From: Microglena sp. YARC
Lineage: Eukaryota; Chlorophyta; Chlorophyceae; Chlamydomonadales; Chlamydomonadaceae
DNA length: 64,000 nucleotides
Assembly: GCA_022414725.1 (NCBI GenBank)
Contig: CM039462.1
Location: forward strand, 4,049,936-4,113,935
Direction of reading: 5' to 3'
Shown: piece by piece, positions 1 through 12,155 of the stretch
How positions within the stretch are numbered: the stretch's first letter is position 1
Layout: the number at the start of each line of letters is the position of its first letter
Notes under the pieces: generated by a model
Told to the model about the DNA's origin: nothing
Seen by the model: the letters and a program-made list of their open reading frames with translations, nothing else
Databases searched by the model: none
Position numbers and translations under genes: made by a program

Positions 1-773
1 CGTAGCATTTACACTGAGAAGGTTAACAGGACAATTAGGTATGTAGAGCACATTGTCTATGGTAATGGGGGCCTCAAGCCACTCATTACATAGTTCAATG
101 GTTCCAATACCAACTGCCTGCTGAACAACACCATCTCCAAATCTAACAGAGGGGCAATTTGCCTGATATCTGATGGATTTAAAGAGGGTGACGTCCCCAG
201 TCAAACTCCGACTAGCCCCACTGTCTAAGTACCAGGTAGCTTCGACACAATCATCCGCCTGAGCAGGCGCCCAGGCTGTTTCAACACTAATGAGAACGGG
301 TAAGGGGGGTTTGCATCTCACTTCTTTGCAAGTAGAGCCATCTGAGCCATCAATGCGGTATATTCAGCACGGCTGACTGGTGCAGCTCCTCCTCCACCTC
401 GTGGTGGTGGCTTCTTCTGACCGCCACGACCTCCACGAGCAGCACCACGAGGGCGAAGGTTCGGGAACTGCGTCCAGCAAGTTTCCGAAGCGTGTCCAGG
501 GCGAGGGCAGTAGATGCACTGCGGCACTCCACTGCCCTGAGGTAATCCTGCAGCAGCCATTGCTGGCAAAGGGGAGGGTAGGTGAGTGGGGGTTGATTTT
601 ACCCATAGTGGGTAGTGAGGGTGATTAGACAGCAGCCTCTGGTTTGCTGTGTCTATGGACTCATAACGATATTGCACTTCAGCAAACGTGATCTGATTCT
701 CAACAAACTCAGGACCACTGAACATGGTCAGCAAACCAGAAAATCGAGGATGAGATGCACCAGCGATCCGCAT
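1..773 (-). mobile_element. Truncated Ty1/Copia-type retrotransposon: Gag zinc knuckle and start of aspartic protease
   Basis: Read on the minus strand, 773-318 encodes a Gag C-terminal part with a perfect CX2CX4HX4C zinc knuckle (C-IY-C-PRPG-H-ASET-C), followed by an Arg/Gly/Pro-rich basic tail, both typical of nucleic-acid-binding Gag. From about 300 down to 1 a second frame encodes a Copia protease region: WYLDSGASRSLTGD contains the catalytic D-S/T-G motif, and VLYIPNCPVNLLSV is the conserved Copia block after it. The protease frame is -1 relative to Gag, whose frame stops at 318, so the copy either needs a -1 frameshift or is decayed; most Copia elements have one continuous ORF, so decay is likelier. 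Integrase and RT would lie beyond the left edge. Confidence 0.85.
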
Positions 774-783
774 CTCAATACAT

Positions 784-851
784 TGAAATTCGGAAACTGT
801 TGTACCCGTATCCCCAACTGAAATTCGGAAACTGTTGTACCCGCATCACCA
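784..851. repeat. 35-bp direct tandem duplication
   Basis: The segment starting TGAAATTCGGAAACTG is present twice in a row (784 and 819) with about three differences. It lies just upstream of the visible Copia Gag reading frame and may be part of that element's 5' region. Confidence 0.8.
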
Positions 852-1461
852 ATAGGCCAGGTAGAACCAATGAACAGCTAAAGCTGACAGCTGTATGCTG
901 TATACCGGTATATCTGGGTGTTTTGGGTGTTTGGGCCCCTGATTTGGGCAAAGGACCCCGGCTCTTCGCCTCTTCCCCATGCTGAATGTCATTATTCAGT
1001 CATCTTCAGTCCCTATTATGTTGCTGTATGGCCCGGCGCCCCTGCCCGGCCCCCTCGGCCCCTGCCACGTCTCACACTTTTCACTCACACTCGACTCCTT
1101 GCGGATGCCATTCTATTTGGACAGCAAGAAGGGCGATGACGAGAGAGGATGTCCAGAGAGGATGTCTCGTAGACGAACAAGCTAAGATGATCTTCAAGAC
1201 CCACGGAGGAGAACAGGATCTACGATGATGTACAGGGTTCCATCTTGGGCTACAAACAACAGCGCTGGGAGAAAGAAAAGAGGAGGGCCGAGAGGCACTG
1301 CGCCAACTAGGGGGTATATTCAGGGTTCGATGGTAACTGGGGCAACTGCGGCAACTGTCACTCTGTCAGACACAACTAGAGGGACCCAACGCCAACGTTC
1401 TACTGGTTCTACCGGTTCTAAGCACAGGCACGCGTCCCAGACACGAAGGCCATCTTCGATC
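852..1461. other. Upstream region without a convincing gene
   Basis: No recognisable coding domain. The M50B-like gene's reading frame is open from an ATG at 1225, so part of this stretch may be its 5' coding end or 5' UTR; the translated stretch is low-complexity, basic and Thr-rich, which argues for UTR. Confidence 0.4.
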
Positions 1462-4400
1462 ATGACATTCCCTCGCGCGCTCCTTCAGGTTTCCAACCAA
1501 ACAGATTCCAACCAAACAGATGATGATCCATCGATATGGGCCTTGGAGACATGTTGCTCGGGGACCCAGATCGCATTCATCTGCTTCTTCGGAGGGTAAG
1601 CATTCCCTTTTCCAAACTTTCGAACTCGATGGGCCAATTTTCACACATGCCATGCACTTGGATCGGAAATCCTTATCGTTCTCCGACTCCGTTCTCAAAA
1701 TTCGTTACGGGAACAACATGGTGCTTCATTCATGCTTTTGCTGGAGTCCTGAAAACATGTTCAAGCAACTCTTGCTGATGCTGATGCTGATGCTGATGCT
1801 GATGCTGATGCTGATGCTGATGCTGCGTGCACAAGGGTGGCAGCTTCGGGGAGTAGCTGTCTCCCCAATAAGACAGATGGATTTTGAAAGAGAATTCATA
1901 CAGTACAATCCATGCCAGTTTCTTCCTATGCTTAACCCCAATGCAACCCAAACATGCATGCATCCTGATGGCTGGAACGATGGTATTGTGGTGAAAAATA
2001 AGCAGGGATCAGACAGCATTCTCATTTTTGTATTGTACCGCAAAATATGCACTCCCTTAATGTATCCCTCACCAGGTTTCTGGTGATAGATATTCCCTTT
2101 GTATATGCTCCCTCATTGTATCCCTCCCTTATTTGTATATGCTCCCTTATTGCATCCCTCCCCAGGTTTCTGGTGTTAGATCTTATCCTGTGGCCCTTCT
2201 GGGTGTCTAAGCCGACCAAGATGTTGGCGGTGTTTGTGCATGAAATGTCTCATGCTACAGCAACTTGGATGACCTGTGGAAAGGTAAGTGTTCAACCTCG
2301 TTGTCAACTAAATCAATAGCTACGTCCTCTGCGAGTCTCTGGTCATAGCTTTTCTGTTCAGCTACCAGCAGCAGCTTCTAAGCAGCTCCCCTTGCTTGCT
2401 ACCTAGCCAAACCTATAGAAATGTAGTGCAGCTGGAAGCTGACAGAATTGTCTTTCCAGCACTGCTGAAATCTTGGTGCTTAGCCCACTGGCTGGCTCAG
2501 GGAGCTGCAGTCAAGTCGTCGCATTGTGTCAGTTTTATTTGAGGGCTTGTGGGTAGAGGGGAAGGAGGGGGGGGGGGGGGGGGGGGGTAGGTGCTGCAGA
2601 AAATTATGGCTCTAGGATTTCAGCTGTGGGTAGAGGGGTGGAGTGTGTGGGGGGGGGGGGGCTGCAGAAAATTAGGGCTCTGGGATTTCAGCTGTGGGTA
2701 TAGGGGTGGAGTGGGGGGGGGGGCTGCAGAAAATTAGGGCACTAGGATTTCAGCTGTGGGTACAGGGGGTGGAGTGGGGGGGGACTGCAGAAAATTAGGG
2801 CTCTGGTAGTTGAGTTGTGGGTAGAGGGGTGGAGTGGGGGGGAGCTGCAGAAAATGAGGGCTCTGGGATTTGAGTCTGCTCAATAAAATAAAATAAATAG
2901 TAAGCCTTATAACGAGGCGTGAGGTTGAGGGGGGGCAGCCAGTTTGCTTGCACTGGGGCCAGCCACCGTCTGCTTAATACTTAATTGACATTTGGGTTTT
3001 GTAAGCATGCTGGGTGTGCAGGGATGGTCTTCTTCCACCCTACTTTTTGGATTCTATGTGTTTAGTGGAACTTGTCTTGGCAGTGATGAACACTTTAGTC
3101 GTTATATCTCGATCCAGCCTTGTCATTGCCATCATAATTATAGCCATTTAGCGGATGATTTGGATTTGGACTTTCGGAACTCTTAGTTGTTCGTACCTCG
3201 AACTTGAGAATTTGGCCCGAGAATTCTGACATTTTGGACTGAGAATCAAGAATTCTGAGAATTCTCGGAAATATTGCCTGAAAACGAACTACGAACTACG
3301 AGACCCAAATCCAAATCACAGGCTGAGAGGCTATAATCAACAATCCTTGATACTTGTGTAATCCAGCCTCGTTTCCCCCCAACCTTTGCTTGATATTGCT
3401 GTAATCGAAGTAAAGTATCAGCAGCAAAACGTCAGCACTACTGTGTTATAACTGCCTGAATTGCCTTTTTCTTCTTCTGAGGATTTGTTGGAAGACCCCT
3501 CCTTGATGTTGTGGGGCAGGCTTGTCTTGGGCCAACAATGGCTTGTCGATGATAGTGTAATGTTGTGTAATGTAATGTGACAGGTGACACATGTCGGCAC
3601 TATTATGTTGTACAAATGCCTGTATTGTCGTAACTGCCTGTATTGCGCACACAGGTGACCAAACTGGAGGTGCATACCAACGAGGGGGGAGTCTGCAACT
3701 ACAGGGTGCGGATTTGAATTTGAATTTGATTTGTTACATGGTTATTCAGCCAACTCTGGGCTGCACACCATCTGCCAATTTCGAGCCCCCCCGTGCGATT
3801 CCCACGGAAAGCAGGGAGCACACTTAGCGGATTATATGGTTTAAAGACTTGTCCAAGTACAGGTTCTGAATTTTCCTTTTTTTGAATAAGGTGTCTTGCC
3901 TCAAAGGGTGGGTCTCGGTGCGATATCCCTAAGCACAAGGATTATATGTGATTGGCAGAGTCACTCTTACATCACGGGGGAGGAGGTACCCAAGGCATGA
4001 AGCTCACTTTGGTTTTGTGGTTGGTAGTGTTTAGGGTTGGCTGTGCTTGGGATTGGGGCTTGGTGTTGGTGGGTGTTGGTTTGCGTTGGTTGATTGTTTG
4101 GTGTTGGTGGGTGCCGGTTTGGGTTGGTTGTTTTTGGTGGATGTTGGTTTGGGTTGGTTGGTTGGTTGGAGTTTTTGGATGTTGGTTTGGGTTTGTTGGT
4201 GGGTGTTGGTTGTTTGGTATCGGTGGGTGTTAATTTGGCTTGTTTGGTGTTTTGTGGGTGTTTGGTTTGGGGTGAGTGGGTTATTTCGTGTTGGTGGGTG
4301 TTGGTTTGGTTGGTCTTATTGGGTGTTGTTTTGGGTTGCTTGGTTGGTGTTGGTGGGTGTTGGATTGGGTTGGTTGGTTGGTGTTGGTGGGTGGTGTTGT

Positions 4401-5853
4401 TTCGGGTTTGTTGTTTAGTGTTGGTGGGTGTTGGTTTGTTGTTTGGTGTTGGTGGGTGTTGGTTTGGGTTGGTTGCTTGGTGTTGGTGGGTGTCGGTTTG
4501 GGTTGTTTGGATTGATTGGTTGACTCATACTGCTTACTTTGTTATGAATTTGCTCCTTTGCGCATGCACGCTTCATATTGTATGTTAAGGGTCCCGGGGC
4601 TGAAGCCCTTGATTCCCCCTGTGTCTATCTCCGCCGCCTGTCCGTCTCTCCATCTATCTATCCATCTATCCGTCTGTCCGACAGATGTCCAGGCGTTTGA
4701 ACGATTCCGACCACCTCCGCACCCACCATTTTTGCTCATAGTTGGAGTACGCATGACTAGAGTTGTCAGCATCGCAGCGGTCAAAATCTTTCGCAAAAGT
4801 TGTTCAATGTTTGTAGCTCTATTCGGCTACGAGTAGTTACTTTCTCCACTACTTCCGAAACTCCCTGCCGGTGACTGCTAAAGCGATTTTCCGTGTTGCT
4901 TGCGACACGCTCTTAGAACTTGTATGTTATGGGTCATGTAAACAAACACATTTTAAGGGGGTGACTGTCTTCCAGCACATTAGGGCACAATCTGAAGTAG
5001 CATTGCAGTGAAATGGCTGAAGAAGGCTCATTGTGTATGTTGTCACAGTCCAGGGGTAGGCCAAATCGGCTAGAGGGACTTGCTGACCGTGACACGAGGA
5101 TCTTAAAATGAAAAAGAACTGAAGAACTGAACCCCAAACAATCGCATTACCTATGGGCTATGGGGGCCCTGAGTTCGTGCTACCGTGAACATTTAATTGT
5201 ACAATTACAACCCTTGATCAGCCACGTTCGCTTTCTTGGGAGTGGTTTTTTTAAATTTAATTTTTCCTTCAGATATCTGATCCTACACCCTTTGTGTCAT
5301 TTGCTGACCTGTCCCATTTTGTGAGGTGGGATTCATATGTCTCTGAGCTTGTGTCCTGATCATGCTCATGCTCTTCTTCAGGGTGGCTGGCAACCATTGA
5401 TTATACCAGCAGGATATCTGGGAGGAGCGTTTTGGGGATCAGCTTGCATTGTGGCCACATCAAACACGTACGAACAACTGTTTTGTCATGATTAAGTTAC
5501 AGTGGATCGGGCTAACCTTTTGAGGCAAAAAATACATGTTGTAAAAATAATAACTGCATGTAAAAACAATAACAACAAGTGGCCCCTTTGCAGCACTGAT
5601 CCACAAAAATAAATTGGTACTGTTTTATTTCAGCTTTCTGTAGGTCCAGTTGTGTAGCAAACGTTGTGACGCAAGCTTGGTTTTGGGCTTGTGGCTAGCA
5701 CGGTATAAGGCGGAGCGCTAAATACGGGTTCGGGTTGCGGTGGGGTCGCACTGGGGTCGCATCGAGTCGCTAAAATTGTGCTAACATTTAAGTAAAATAT
5801 TTTGCAACGCGTCGCATAGAACAAAACAGTGGCAAACAAGCGATGCTTGGTGG

Positions 5854-5921
<68 letters not shown>

Positions 5922-6756
5922 CTCTCTCTTGCAAACAGTGTTATAGCTGCACAGTAAACACAAGCACCATTTATCGCCACTAGGAATCTGTCATATGGTC
6001 AACCCTATGATAGAGAAAGTACATCTGGCCATCTAACTGAAGATCTGAGTGGGAAGTCCTTCCAAAATCAAAATACAAATTGAAAATCCACTTAAAAAGA
6101 AAAGGAAGAGAGCAGTCAAGGCCCAGAAGTAATGCTTAATTTGATGGGCGTGGACCTTCTTCCATTGATTTGGGCCTGCCCAACAGCAACACCATCTCTC
6201 ATCAGCCATAGCTTTTCTTTTCTGCTACCAGCAGCAGCCTCTCGGCAGCTCCCCTGGCTTGCTGTACAGGAAAACTTATAGCAGCGTAGTGTATCTTGAA
6301 GCTGGCAGAATCATATTTCTATTAATATTGAAATCTTGGGGCTTGGCCCAGTAGTTAGCTCAGGGAGCTGCCTAGAAGCTGCTGCTCGTAGCTGCTGCTC
6401 ATACCTGAAAATAAAAGCTATGACGCCTGCGCAAGCTTTATATCCAAGTTCCCACATTGCTGTAGGTCCGCCTAGGTAGCAAGCCAGGGGAGTTGCCTAG
6501 AAGCTGCTGACGGTAGCTGAAAATATGCCCCCCCCCCCACCCACCACCACCACCACACACACACACACACACACCATAAACACACACTCACACTCAAAAC
6601 TCAAATATACACATACATATGCACACACACATGCACTCACACATACACACATACTCCCGCGCAAGCATTGAATCCAAGTTTTCTCATTCCCTGGACTGCT
6701 CCTATTGTTTGCAGAGCCCCCCCTTCTGAGGGTCCAGAGCCCCCTGAGTCACACGG

Positions 6757-6806
<50 letters not shown>

Positions 6807-8225
6807 GGTTAATGGTGTTACACAATTTAATTGCGGTCCAGCCACACAGTAATCAAAAAGACCAAAAATATCATTAGAAATAAGTCATCTAGCCAACCCT
6901 ATTATTGAGAAAGTACAGTAAGCCAACTAACTAAGGGGGGGGGGGGCTCCCTCTGTAACACAAAAACTCATTCCATCTCAAAAGATTGAAACAAATTCCA
7001 AAGGCACAGTTCTGGCCCAGAAAATAATATATATTTAAGCATACAAAAACCAATCTAGGCAAATTAAGCCAGAAGGTGCTAGTTTCTATAATTGTCATTC
7101 TATGTGTCTTTGTCTAAGGCGTCTTTGATGTCCGCCCTCCAGCTTGCTCTGTCTTGGGCCAGTAGGTACCAATTTGGAGACATGCTGGTGGCTTGGAGAT
7201 CATCCCTAAGGGTGTGAATGATGGTCTGTCCTCCTTGCCTCGGTTGACCCTCAGCAAGGGGTGTGTGCGTGGGGAAGAGCATTTGCTTCATGATGCGCGA
7301 GTCAGGTCGCCTGGCTATGTGTCCTAGGAACCTCAGTCTATTTTCTCTAATGATGCTGGGAATATCCCTGTGGTTGCATCTTTGTCTAATGTCCTCATTC
7401 CTAAGTCTGTCTGCTCTGCTAATGTTCAACGACATGCGTAGACACTCATGGAGTACTACGTCGAGTCGTTGAATCAGGGGTTCTGAGAGAGCCCATATCT
7501 CGCTCCCGTACTGGAGGGTGGATGGTATGATAGCTTTGAACACCAGATTCTTGATTTTCCTGGTTATGCAGTGGTTTTTCCATAGCCTCACCAGAGAAGA
7601 GCAAGCCTCCCTTGTCCTAGCGATCCTGCGTTTGACTTCCTCTTGTAGGTCCCCATCTGGTGTGAACAGATTACCTAGGTACATGAATGAGGCAACCAAA
7701 TCAATGCTGCCCCCATTCAGTGCTATGGGAGTGGGAGTGGGGTGAGGGAGGGAGCTAGACAGAGGGTGGAAGTGCATAGCCTTTGTCTTCTTGTAGTTGA
7801 TGGACATACCCCAAGTTCCTGAGGTGGTCTCAAGACTCTTTAAGAGGGAGGTGAGGCCATCTTTGGAGTAGGACAAGAGAACTAGGTCATCAGCATACAG
7901 GAGGAAGGTGATGCAATGGGTCGTAGCTTGGGGGTGGGATCTAGGGTTGGCTGAAGTGTTGAGCAGTCCATTCATGTCTGAGGCTATTGGGAATCCAAGC
8001 TGGACATCCTCTAGGGAGAAACAACTTCTAACCAGGTGATCCATGAACAGGTTGAAGAGGAGGGGGGAGAGGGCGCATCCTTGCCTCACTCCTGCTTTCA
8101 TCTCAAACTTTCTGGATCTGTAACCCTGGACAAGGACCTCTCCTGAGCATCCTCTGTACATCTCTTTAACTAAGCTAACTAGGTGGGGATCTACCCCTCT
8201 GGCAGCCATCAGCGTCCACATTGCC

Positions 8226-8258
<33 letters not shown>

Positions 8259-11200
8259 GCATGTCTATATGTCTGCATGTCTGTCTGTCTGTCTGTAGTG
8301 TTGTGGGCACATAACCCTGGCCTTTGCTGGCCCCTTGCCCTGTCGTAAACTCTGGCTTCAATCCTCTGCACTCGATTCCAACCCGATCTACCGATTCCAT
8401 CTCGATCTACTCGATTCCATCTCGATCTACCCCTCTGGCTGCCATCAGCGTCCGCATTGCCTCTCTGTCTGTCTGTCTATATGTCTGTCTGTCTGTCTGC
8501 AGTTTTGTTGGCACATAACCCTGGCCCTTGCTGGCCCCTTGCCCTGTCGTAAATTCTGGCTTCAACCCTCTGCACTCGATTCCAGTGCCACCTGTCGCTC
8601 TGAAAGCCAACACTCTCTACCAATTTTGTCCGTTTCGCTTGTGACGCGCGTAGGACTAGTTTATAAGGAAATGAAGCAGTGTCCTTATGAAGCACAATAG
8701 TGCTCCTAGTAGCCTTTGGGTAGCTACTCGCAGCTCCTTTGCCCCCCCGCCCAAAGTGACCCCACAAGGCTCTAACGTAGCACCCTCAAAACACCAAGTT
8801 TTTATTTGTTAACAGGTCATGCTACGGGGACTTCCTGGTCCATGTGACCCATGACACTGTTTTCCGTTTCAGCTTCCTCACCCGCTTCTATGCAGCTCCC
8901 CTGGCTTGCTTGTTCTTGCTTAGTTCCACCTATTGTAGCATTTATTCTGATATGCTCTGGTAAACGGTGTAACGCAATGTGTGTGCGGCTAGGCCGCACA
9001 GTAAACAATAGCACCAAAGTCAAATGAAGGAATAGGTCATCTAGTCAACCCTATGATGGAGAAAATACAGGACTTGTCTCTACATGCGCCTACCTCTAAA
9101 TTCTGTGGCACTCTTTGCAGGATCTCTTGCTATGTGCTCACCGGTGTTATCTTGGCAGCTCTGCTTGTTGCACTCTACTACAGCGGGAACTGGTCAGTAA
9201 AAATGCCTGGATTTTTATTGTTCATTTCAATCAAACTCGAAAATGTTGTTTTGTTGAAACAAATTGTTGTTTTGTTAAAAAACAAAGGATGGTATTGCAC
9301 CTTGTATCCCCCCCCCCCCCCCTGCACCACCCCCACCCCCAAGCACACTAGGACACACACTACACAGCACACACACACACACACCACACACACACCACAT
9401 ATACACAGCACACAAGTGCACGCACACACACATTACACGCACACTACACACAAACCACACACAGCACAAGCACGCACGCACTCACAGCACACACAGCACA
9501 CGCACACCACACATACCACACACACCACACACCACAAGCGCGCACACACACCACACACACATCATAGCATACACATCACAAGCACACACAGCAGAAGCAC
9601 AAGCACATACACAGCACACAGCATACAGCACACACACCACAAGCACACACACACACACACAGACATCACACACACACACACATCACACACACGCGCACGC
9701 ACACACACACCACGCACACACACACCACGCACACACCACAAGCACACACACAGCTCACACACCAAGAGCCATGTGTGCAGCACCAGATTGTGGCATCCTG
9801 ACCCATGTACCTTGGGACGTGTTTCATTTCACTATTTCCATTGTAGTTAAGTTATACGGGCATACCACGCAGCTGCACTATTTTATGTACTATATTTCAT
9901 GAGATATGTGAATACATGTGATGATAATCGTAATGTGATATTACTCCGCTCTGTGTTTCTTGGCATGCCAGAGTTTTTTTCTTTCCGAAAGGGGTTCTTC
10001 TGGTAGACTTCAGGGATTTGGTGTGTTTCAAGGTTGGGCGCCTGGTAGCAATTTGGGTAGGCGGCCCCAATGGCCGGCCCGAGATTTGAGTCTCATGGTA
10101 GCGGAAGGTTTGGCCAAAACAGGGTCCCAGGTAGCGATCGCTTCTGGTAGCAGAAAAAAGAGCTCTGTGGCATGCCTAGATGACTTCACAAACATAGCAT
10201 TTCTTTTCGGCTACAAGCAACAGCTTCTAGGCAGCTCCCCTGACTGGCTATTCAGCCAAGCCCAATGCAAGCTAGTGCACCTTGACGCTGGCACAATCAG
10301 CTGTCAAAAACTGCTGAAATATTGGGGCTTGTACCAGCGGCTAGCTCAGGGAGCTGCCTAGAGGCTGCTGCTCGTAGCTGAAAAGAAGAGCTGTGGTAAA
10401 TGTGGGGAATGGGATGATTCTGATAGTGACGTGATGTGTGCCATGATGGTGTAGGGACACATGATTGGGACACATGATTGCGCTGGTGAGATAACCAGGC
10501 CACCAAACCACAACCATGCCCGATCCACCATACTCCCTCACCCACAACCCCTCACCCACCCACCCACATTCGCACACACACCTTGTAGCCAATCATAAAA
10601 GCTATGGTGAAAGCTGTGGGGAATGGGATGCTGATAGTGGTGTGATGTGTTTATGCACAGATGATTGCGCTGGTGCGATAACCAGACCACCAAACCACAA
10701 CCATGCCCAACCCACCATACCGCCCCCCCCCCCCCACCCCCACCCCCCACACACACAAACACATTCACTCACTCGCACACACATTCACACACACACCTCG
10801 TTGCTGAAAAGAAAAGCTATGCTCACACGTGTCACCACAACTTGTGAAATTCGTTTCTTCTTTTCTCAGAGAGCTACCTAGAAGCTGCTGCCCGTAGCTG
10901 AAATGAAAAGCTGTGCCAGCAAGTATCACCACATCATGTGAAATTAGTTTCTGTGAATTCCCTGGCAGACGTTGTTCTCTTTGTTTTCAATTGCTGTTTG
11001 TTTAGTGCAGACCCCACTTAAGATCATGCCTCCAATATCCATTCTCTATTCTGTATTCTGTATACTATATTTTGTATACTATATTCTATATACTATATTC
11101 TGCATTCTATATTCTGCATTCTATGTTCTGCATTCTATATTCTGCATCCTATATTCTGCATTTTATACTCTGCATTCTAAATTCATTTTTCATTCCAATC

Positions 11201-12101
11201 ATTGTAAGCATGTGCTAAGGTTGACAAGATTCCGATTCCTCTGGCTCATGTGTAGGGAACAGCAATACAATATCATACGATGCCAGCCGACAGACTAGGT
11301 TGCCATTAATCTACAATATTGACTGACTAATTTACATTTATGTACAATATCAACTGACCAAATGTATATACAATATCGACTGACTAAGTTACCATTAATG
11401 TACAATATCATATGATGCAATTTGTATAATACCATACTCGCCTTTGGTCAGCATCATATGAAATACTCACTAAGGTCCTTGCTCATGTGTCTTCCCTGAT
11501 TTTCACAGCTCCTACGTCGTTTTTGTTACTGCGTTGCAGAGCTGCCCATTTCTTGGTGGTTGCATTTTTAATTTGAATTGTTACACGGTTCTTCTAATTC
11601 TGGGCTGCTCACTGTCTGCCAATTCCAAATCACCCTGTGCGATACCCACAGAAACCAGCAAGCACACAGATTATACCGTTTAAAGACTTTGGTGGGTTGA
11701 TAATGAGTGGGTGGTGGGTGGTTGGTGGTGGGTTTGCTGCACCACCACCACACAAACACACCATCCAAAACACCGCACACACGCACACTTACAAACCACC
11801 ACACACATACACACACCACCACCTCTCCCCCCAGTCAAGATCTGTATTGGTGATTGATTGACTGCCTGTTCACCGATGTAGGGCCCTGCGATGGATGTGC
11901 TTGGGATTTATTGGGATCATTCTCATCTTCCTGCTCGTCAACATTTTCACCGTTTTCAAGGCCCTCAAATACGTCATCCTCTATTTTGGAGTCTACATCG
12001 CGGTATGAGGTTTGAGCTTTGACAAGTGTATCCTTCACCTCAGAGAGAGAGAGAGAGAGTCGGAGAGGGGGAGAGGGGGGAGAGAGAGAAAAAGAGAGAG
12101 T

Positions 12102-12155
<54 letters not shown>

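Noticed and set aside
1520..2086. 188-codon ORF across the M50B intron 1
   Set aside because: It depends on a CTGATG microsatellite (Leu/Met run); the other frame gives the conserved M50B N-terminus with a donor at 1596.
4047..4588. Trp/Val/Gly-rich ORFs in overlapping frames
   Set aside because: All three frames of a G/T minisatellite are open; no unique sequence supports a gene.
9053..9850. 265-codon His/Thr-rich ORF as a protein
   Set aside because: Only its start (the M50B exon at 9121-9192) is coding; the rest translates a CA-rich array past a good donor site.
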